A DNA stretch of 11,075 nt from Nitrososphaerales archaeon TH1920 (GTDB lineage Archaea; Thermoproteota; Nitrososphaeria; Nitrososphaerales; Nitrososphaeraceae), in contig JAATVM010000044.1 of NCBI GenBank assembly GCA_014523495.1, positions 1 to 11,075 of the forward strand, written 5' to 3'. The number at the start of each line of letters is the position of its first letter. Positions within the stretch are counted from its first letter, which is position 1. Positions 6,426 to 11,075 of this stretch are shown here, piece by piece. A model generated the notes under the pieces. The model ran no database searches. It was not told where the DNA came from and saw only the letters and a program-made list of their open reading frames with translations. The position numbers and the translations under genes were made by a program.

Positions 6426-6534
6426 CTTAAATGCTTTTAGAAAAATTTTAGCGTAATTTACCTCTAACGACTAGATTCAAAGATGGATGGTAAAAAGTAT
6501 TAATGATGAGTCTCCTTAGAGAATATTTATTCGG

Positions 6535-7473
6535 ATGTCGAAACAATGTAGTAAGTGCAAGAAAAACAATGCAATATACTTTAGGCAGTATTCTGGAGAA
6601 CTATTGTGTAACAAATGCTTTATCAAATCAGTAGAATATAAAGCCAAAAAAACATTATCCAAATTTTCGATGATAAAACATGGTGATAGAGTGGCAGTTG
6701 CTGTATCAGGGGGTAAAGATAGCCTTACGCTCTTGAATATATTAAAAAATATACTCAGTGATGTAAACCCTGAGTTAATAGCCATTACTGTAGACGAGGG
6801 AATTGAGGGATATCGTGATGAATCTCTGCACATCGTAAAAAATTTTTGTTCGAATATAGGTGTTGAAAGTAGAGTATTAAGTTTCAGGGAACTTTTTGGT
6901 TTATCAATGGATAAGGCAATGGAAGTACGACCATCAGATAAAATTTCATCTTGTTCTATATGTGGAACCTTTAGAAGAAGGGCGATTGACTTGCTTGCGG
7001 AGTCTTGTGGGGCGAATGTAATCGCAACAGGACATAATTTGGATGATTATATTCAAACTTTTTTTATTAATTTGTTTGCCGGAGACGTTGAAAGGATTGG
7101 TTGGACATATCCAGAACCAGTGGAATATGGAAGCAGTGGCCTAAAAAAGATTAAACCTTTAATGGAGATTTACGAGAAGGAACTTGTGCTGTACGCCATT
7201 CATCTGAATATCCCTTTTCAATCAGAAGAATGCCCATATAAAGACGAAAGCATAAGAAGTGCTTTTAGAAGCCACTTAAACAGCCTTGAGAATATTCACC
7301 CGGGGATTAAATATAATGCCTACAATTCAATCCTAAAGATTGCAAAAAAAGTAAAGTCTACACCTAATGCTATTAATCAAGAACGCAAACAGTGTTTAGT
7401 TTGTAATAGAGACTCGTCAAACAATATATGTTCAGTATGTCATACATTGAGTCTGTTCGTTAAAAGAAATTAG
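6535..7473 (+). CDS. ttuA: tRNA 2-thiolation protein, TtuA/NcsA (Ncs6/Ctu1) family
   Basis: ATP-dependent sulfur transferase that 2-thiolates a uridine in tRNA, using sulfur from a ubiquitin-like carrier in archaea. At 312 residues it has full family length and every signature: an N-terminal zinc finger (C5, C8, C25, C28), the PP-loop SGGKDS (58-63), the three cysteines expected to hold the 4Fe-4S cluster (C140 and C143 in CSIC, C233 in ECPY), GHNLDD (166-171) and a C-terminal zinc finger (C287, C290, C299, C302). TtuA modifies U54 in thermophiles and NcsA the wobble U34 in other archaea; an AT-rich, presumably mesophilic genome makes the wobble role more likely, so the symbol is a family label. 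The ATG at 6535 directly precedes the first zinc ligands. The gene is divergent from the Lrp regulator and lies 93 bp before the SRP RNA gene. Confidence 0.93.
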   Translation: MSKQCSKCKKNNAIYFRQYSGELLCNKCFIKSVEYKAKKTLSKFSMIKHGDRVAVAVSGGKDSLTLLNILKNILSDVNPELIAITVDEGIEGYRDESLHIVKNFCSNIGVESRVLSFRELFGLSMDKAMEVRPSDKISSCSICGTFRRRAIDLLAESCGANVIATGHNLDDYIQTFFINLFAGDVERIGWTYPEPVEYGSSGLKKIKPLMEIYEKELVLYAIHLNIPFQSEECPYKDESIRSAFRSHLNSLENIHPGIKYNAYNSILKIAKKVKSTPNAINQERKQCLVCNRDSSNNICSVCHTLSLFVKRN

Positions 7474-7487
7474 TTAATAGATTAACT
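7472..7487. repeat. Near-palindrome at the ttuA stop codon
   Basis: AGTTAAT and ATTAACT (7472-7478 and 7481-7487) are a perfect inverted repeat with a 2-nt spacer, or a 6-bp stem with a TAGA loop, starting in the ttuA stop codon. It could mark the 3' end of the transcript or a protein site. No T-run follows closely. Confidence 0.25.
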
Positions 7488-7538
7488 TTGGCTTGAGCAA
7501 AGAAGACAGAATTCAATTTTACGAATACAGGATACACA

Positions 7539-7546
7539 AATATATC
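7539..7546 (+). promoter_or_regulatory. TATA box of the SRP RNA gene
   Basis: AAATATAT is centred 24-25 bp upstream of base 7567, where the terminal helix of the SRP RNA begins. The spacing is that of an archaeal core promoter. Confidence 0.6.
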
Positions 7547-7566
7547 TAAAATTTGTAATATTTATC

Positions 7567-7885
7567 GCGGTAGTAGGGAAGATTGGGGTGTTAGCCGTAC
7601 CCCACACCGGAAATCGGCTTTATGCTGGGATCAGTAACTACTGGGTAAATCTTTAGATGTGAAGTTCCTGCTTGCTTTGCTGATATGAAACCACGCCGTG
7701 TCGGATGGGTATGAGCAACAATATATGCGAAGGCATGTGCTTGATTGTGAATTGTCGAAATGGATGAGGTCCGGGAGGGTGCAATCCTAAGGCAGCATAT
7801 CCATGCTAGCACGTCTACGTGATTGATCTTGCAGAGCTTGAGATTGGACTTTTCTTCTATAGTGGTACCGGTAGGCTACTACCGC
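7567..7885 (+). ncRNA. ffs: Signal recognition particle RNA (archaeal 7S/SRP RNA)
   Basis: RNA scaffold of the SRP, which binds SRP19 and SRP54 and targets nascent membrane and secreted proteins. The ends form a perfect 10-bp helix 1: GCGGTAGTAG (7567-7576) with CTACTACCGC (7876-7885). The 5' (Alu) domain has the archaeal pattern GGGGTGTTAGCCGTACCCC, then ACCGGAAATCGGCTTTATGC. Helix 6 is visible as ATATGC-GAAG-GCATGT (7723-7738) with the GNAR tetraloop (7729-7732) bound by SRP19. Helix 8 is GGAT/ATCC (7762-7765/7784-7787), an internal loop GAGG/TGCA, stem TCC/GGG (7770-7772/7777-7779) and a GNRA loop GGGA (7773-7776); it aligns with the AGGTCCGGAAGGAAGCAGCC core of bacterial 4.5S RNA. The length, 319 nt, is normal for archaea. 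The sequence is visibly richer in G and C than its neighbours. It converges on dph2, 29 bp away. Confidence 0.93.
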
Positions 7886-7914
7886 ATTTAATTGTTACAT
7901 CGTTAACCAATTAC

Positions 7915-8919
7915 TCATAACCAGTGTTTTATCTGTAAAAATCCCTGTGGTGCTTCACCTTTTAGTAATTTAATGAGTGAAATTGCTTGGGGAACTGATA
8001 ATACTGGTTTATGAAAATGATTATCTGTTCCTATTCGCGGACACGCAACTTGAATAAAAGCATCTATATCTTGAAAAGATAATAGACGTTCATCTGTAAT
8101 TTCAGTCATAGCGATTAACAAGATCCTTTTCCCTTCTTGTTCCAGCAATCGTTTAAGTTCTAATGCCCTAATATTTGCAAATTGTCCTTCTTTTAATCCA
8201 ATGATTATGCCAATAGTTTTCGCATCTTGCGCTTTATATATCGACAATAATGCTTTTTTTTCGAGTTTTTGTGCAATATCACTAACCTCTGAATATTCAT
8301 TGAAGTAAGGATCCAACATGAAAGTAGGTTTCTGAGTAACGATTGCAATACTTGCCGAGTGAAAGATACTCTGTCCTAAAAATAGGTATGCGTCCACTTG
8401 ATCCTTGATATCATGAACTGGGTAGAACTCGCAACCAAATACTTGGGCGTCATTGAGATGGCCTTTACCTCTGCCAATAATTACATCATATCCATGAAAT
8501 TCAAAAATCTCCTTTACTTTTTGCACAGATTGAAGATATTGACTGTTAGTCACAAGAGAAATTTTCCTGAAATTGTTCTTTCTTAAATCAATTGCACATC
8601 TTTTTGCAATTTTACTAAAATCTACATCATCAAAAGCATCTACCATTATCACCTTATCTCCAAACTTCTCCATTGATATTGTGTGTCCAATGTTGAACAA
8701 AATGTCCACACCTAACATTTCTGCGGCATGAATATTGAGATCACATGACCCCCAAGACGTGTCTCCAATCACGTATACTGGAATATTGTATTTTTCTGTC
8801 AACTTGTGCGCGCAGCTTTGAATTTTCTTTAGAATTCCATCTGGACCGTCTAAAGCAATCGAGCGTGGCTTTTTTTCACTAATTGTGGAAAAAATTTTTT
8901 CCTCATCTATAAGTATCAA
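7915..8919 (-). CDS. dph2: Diphthamide biosynthesis enzyme Dph2
   Basis: Radical-type 4Fe-4S enzyme that transfers the 3-amino-3-carboxypropyl group of S-adenosylmethionine to the target histidine of elongation factor 2, the first step of diphthamide synthesis. Archaeal Dph2 works as a homodimer. At 334 residues it has the expected length, with three repeated Rossmann-like domains each giving one cluster cysteine: C59 in WGSCD, C163 in FGCEFY and C293 in ACPRIGTD. Other signatures are YVIGDTSWGSCDLNIHAAEML, FNIGH and FLGQSIFHSASIAI. The start is TTG at 8919: a stop codon precedes it in frame and the next in-frame methionine (M68) would delete the first cysteine. The upstream region carries an 11-bp direct repeat. 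The gene converges with the SRP RNA gene. Confidence 0.93.
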   Translation of the reverse strand: MILIDEEKIFSTISEKKPRSIALDGPDGILKKIQSCAHKLTEKYNIPVYVIGDTSWGSCDLNIHAAEMLGVDILFNIGHTISMEKFGDKVIMVDAFDDVDFSKIAKRCAIDLRKNNFRKISLVTNSQYLQSVQKVKEIFEFHGYDVIIGRGKGHLNDAQVFGCEFYPVHDIKDQVDAYLFLGQSIFHSASIAIVTQKPTFMLDPYFNEYSEVSDIAQKLEKKALLSIYKAQDAKTIGIIIGLKEGQFANIRALELKRLLEQEGKRILLIAMTEITDERLLSFQDIDAFIQVACPRIGTDNHFHKPVLSVPQAISLIKLLKGEAPQGFLQIKHWL

Positions 8920-8961
8920 CTAACTACTCATCATTCAAATCAATAAGTCTAATTTTAACAT

Positions 8962-8991
8962 ATAATTTGATTCTGAAAACATAATTTGATT
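8962..8991. repeat. 11-bp direct repeat upstream of dph2
   Basis: ATAATTTGATT occurs at 8962-8972 and again at 8981-8991, 19 bp start to start, about 45-70 bp upstream of the dph2 start on the minus strand. The position suits a tandem activator or repressor site, but the repeat is AT-rich. The rest of the spacer up to 9116 shows no gene or RNA that I can support. Confidence 0.35.
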
Positions 8992-9116
8992 GCAAGGAAT
9001 GATCGAGGTTAATATCTTTCTAGTAGCGATGATGACTATTGAAACCAACGACAAAGCAGCTCAGAGTTAATGATTTGTAATACCATGAAGAATATGGGAT
9101 AAACAGATTCTAATGC

Positions 9117-11075
9117 TCAATATGTCGATTTGTTTCTCTGTACGTCTATGGAGTAAGTCGTACTCGAGAATTCGGGCAATTTTATATCATTTCGTTCTGG
9201 TATAATAGTAATTCTGTCTCTATCAGGTCTAACCGAAATGCTGATCTTATTTAGACCCTCGTTGGTACTAATAAAGTGATCAAAATTAATGTTGTTAAAA
9301 TCCGATCTAATCGAGTCAGGTAATTTGGGTTCCAGACAGATATTATTTTTAATCATGTTTGGTTTTATACCCAACATTAATTCACGCAGCGCATAGACAT
9401 ATAATCCAACTGACCACGCTTGAAGAATGCATGAATTAAAGGGCTCTGCTCCGTCACCACGATATGTCTCCGCGTACATGCCATTTTCAGAAATAATACG
9501 ATCAGCCATTACAGAAAGATACTCAAGTGCCTGTTGAGTTCTTTGGTTCTTTATTTCACTTATTGCGGCCCAACCAGTGATAAGTGGCCACACAGCACCG
9601 TCGTGATAAAGTGTAGGATGATACTTTGGATCCAAACTACTCAATGACCTCATACCCCAAGATGTAGTCATATCATCCCTTTCTAATCTTTCGAGGACTA
9701 ACCTTGCCTTGTGCTTATCCTTTACTACTTCAGTGAGTAAAAGTACCAAAGAATTTGGACGAATACTGTCATCTTTAGTCAGATCTTTGCGAATAGTATC
9801 ATAGTAAAATCCGAGCTTCTGTTCCCAATATTCACTGTCAATTTTGCTTCTTAGTTTTTGAGCAGATGAAAGCCAGGTCCTCTCGTGCTCTTTATCATCA
9901 ACTATCTTTGCTAACTCGCCACCTATTACCAGGCTTTCATAAAATAGTGCTTGCACATCATTGGCACTTTTCCTTCTATCAATATGATCCATCCAAGTCG
10001 AATCTTGAATTGGTAATTTTTCAGCAGTGCCTGAAAAACCGTGTTCAATTAATTCATCATTGTCTATATCTTTAAGGAAGCCTGAATTAACCAAATCAAC
10101 TATGGACTCCCATCTTTTAGTGAGATACTGGGTATTTCCGGTACCATGGACGTACTCACGAATTGCCCACGGAAATAAAAAGGTAGAATCTGCAGAACCG
10201 TACGTCGTATTGTGAAGAAATGTTCTCCCACTAATAACCATGGGCAATTCACCTTTCACTGCACCATTCTGATTATGTTTTGCCTGACGTTTCAAAAAAT
10301 TTTCAATTACACGTAGGGAAAAATCATATTGTCCCATCGATAAATATCCTCTTAATGACCACCCTGTATCACGTGCCCAATAATTGGGAAACCTTGGGAG
10401 TCCAGCACAAATGCCTTCTCCAAGGTTATCATAATTTGCCTTCAGGTACTCAAGTGCAGTCTTTGCCTTTTTCAATGCCTTTGCCAATTTAACAATTATT
10501 GAACTTGAAATCGAACTTGATGATGCATGATTTATTGTAAAAGTAGACCTTGAAATATTATTGTGATGATTTTTTGTTTCTTCATATAGTCGTTGATAAT
10601 TGTCTCTCATGTTTTTGTATTCATTTAAACAATCTTGTGCACTTGTAAAATCACCAGTACCGATTAATGCTATTTCCTTAGTCACACCCTCTTCAAGTTC
10701 TACATCATAAGATAATTCCAAATCGTTCTCAAAAGAATCTGTTAGTATTTTGGAAGGTTTCAAATTCTTTGGAGAAATGCCAATAGTTCCAAAATAATGT
10801 GCAACACCTTTTTTTGCAATGGTTCTAATCTGTAGACAATTTTCTGATTTATAATATTTTGAAAAATTACTTTGAGAAATTGCTGCTAAACCATAGCTGG
10901 TAATGTTACCATCTATTAGGAAATGAACTCTGATTTTTTTAGTTAGTTGCTTTTTATTATCTGAAGTGAAAAGCTCATTAATTTTTTCAGAATCAAAATT
11001 GAGTATCTGGATAAAACCTTTATTTTCAATTGGTACGAATAATGTTCTCTTAACATGAATTCCAGCGACTTCGTG
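9117..11075 (-). CDS. Glycogen-debranching-type glucosidase (amylo-alpha-1,6-glucosidase family), 5' truncated by the window edge
   Basis: The frame is open from the right edge to a TGA at 9117-9119, giving 652 visible residues; the start lies beyond the window, so the TTG at 10763 is internal. About the first 145 residues are beta-rich (for example TLFVPIENKGFIQILNF, VELEEGVTKEIALIGTGDF), as in the N-terminal sandwich domain of these enzymes. A serine-rich linker follows, then an (alpha/alpha)6-barrel glucosidase domain: PNYWARDTGWSLRGYL (about residues 231-244), YGSADSTFLFPWAIREY, DSTWMDHIDRR, ANDVQALFYESL, SWGMRSLS and YHDGAVWPLITGW. These are the landmarks of archaeal and bacterial debranching enzymes that hydrolyse alpha-1,6 branches of glycogen. 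A GH15-like glucoamylase or trehalase is the main alternative. No signal peptide can be judged. The low-complexity HASSSSISSSII stretch is the domain linker. No glycogen genes neighbour it inside the window. Confidence 0.82.
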   Translation of the reverse strand, partial: HEVAGIHVKRTLFVPIENKGFIQILNFDSEKINELFTSDNKKQLTKKIRVHFLIDGNITSYGLAAISQSNFSKYYKSENCLQIRTIAKKGVAHYFGTIGISPKNLKPSKILTDSFENDLELSYDVELEEGVTKEIALIGTGDFTSAQDCLNEYKNMRDNYQRLYEETKNHHNNISRSTFTINHASSSSISSSIIVKLAKALKKAKTALEYLKANYDNLGEGICAGLPRFPNYWARDTGWSLRGYLSMGQYDFSLRVIENFLKRQAKHNQNGAVKGELPMVISGRTFLHNTTYGSADSTFLFPWAIREYVHGTGNTQYLTKRWESIVDLVNSGFLKDIDNDELIEHGFSGTAEKLPIQDSTWMDHIDRRKSANDVQALFYESLVIGGELAKIVDDKEHERTWLSSAQKLRSKIDSEYWEQKLGFYYDTIRKDLTKDDSIRPNSLVLLLTEVVKDKHKARLVLERLERDDMTTSWGMRSLSSLDPKYHPTLYHDGAVWPLITGWAAISEIKNQRTQQALEYLSVMADRIISENGMYAETYRGDGAEPFNSCILQAWSVGLYVYALRELMLGIKPNMIKNNICLEPKLPDSIRSDFNNINFDHFISTNEGLNKISISVRPDRDRITIIPERNDIKLPEFSSTTYSIDVQRNKSTY

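Noticed and set aside
6503..6520. ATGATGA upstream of ttuA as a C-box RNA
   Set aside because: No D box follows; it is more likely part of the ttuA leader.
6516..6833. 105-codon minus-strand open frame over the start of ttuA
   Set aside because: It overlaps the zinc finger and PP-loop coding region of ttuA on the opposite strand and has no recognisable motif.
7591..7812. 73-codon minus-strand open frame
   Set aside because: It lies entirely within the SRP RNA gene; its sequence is explained by the RNA helices, and the translation resembles no protein family.
9031..9075. ATGATGA resembling a C box of a C/D guide RNA upstream of dph2
   Set aside because: No CTGA D or D' box occurs at a suitable distance, so the guide RNA architecture is not met.
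10280..10492. Plus-strand open frames inside the debranching enzyme gene (9866-10492)
   Set aside because: They are antisense to conserved catalytic-domain motifs of the glucosidase and look like shadows.
1..11075. Insertion sequences, CRISPR arrays, toxin-antitoxin or defence systems
   Set aside because: I saw no transposase motifs, regularly spaced repeats, or toxin/antitoxin or nuclease pairs on either strand.

Overview
The window looks like a chromosomal segment from a low-GC ammonia-oxidising-type archaeon (Thaumarchaeota/Nitrososphaeria). The evidence is an archaeal signal recognition particle (SRP) RNA, an archaeal-type Dph2, a TtuA/NcsA-type tRNA thiolase, the split aconitase-X phosphomevalonate dehydratase of the archaeal mevalonate route, an archaeal Lrp-type regulator, and TATA-like boxes about 25 bp upstream of several starts with almost no Shine-Dalgarno sequences. 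A Nitrosocosmicus-like lineage would fit the AT-richness and gene mix, but that placement is inference.

Left part (1-2851): the 3' portion of a hydantoinase/dihydropyrimidinase-type amidohydrolase enters from the left edge. It is followed by a DppF/OppF-type ABC transporter ATPase with a TTG start, and the pair suggests uptake and hydrolysis of a cyclic amide or peptide-like substrate. A DUF2024 gene lies on the opposite strand.

Middle part (2908-5892): the large and small subunits of aconitase X (phosphomevalonate dehydratase) form a two-gene operon for isoprenoid synthesis. A 215-bp intergenic region follows, holding a potential three-way-junction RNA and a perfect inverted repeat whose right arm coincides with the apparent TATA box of hemD (uroporphyrinogen-III synthase, tetrapyrroles/cobalamin). 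A small zinc-ribbon protein comes next and converges on an Lrp/AsnC regulator.

Right part (5920-11075): divergently from the Lrp gene runs ttuA/ncsA (tRNA 2-thiolation). The SRP RNA gene (about 7567-7885) follows; it is easily missed because no real protein gene lies there. On the minus strand are dph2 (first step of diphthamide synthesis on elongation factor 2) and a glycogen-debranching-type glucosidase that continues off the right edge. The block ttuA - SRP RNA - dph2 groups three functions serving the translation and protein-targeting machinery.

I see no CRISPR array, insertion sequence, tRNA, phage or defence gene. Most of the window is ordinary housekeeping. The items most worth a second look are the structured element at 4516-4580, the hemD promoter dyad, the Cys-to-Ser change in the aconitase-X large subunit, and the atypical helix 8 of the SRP RNA.
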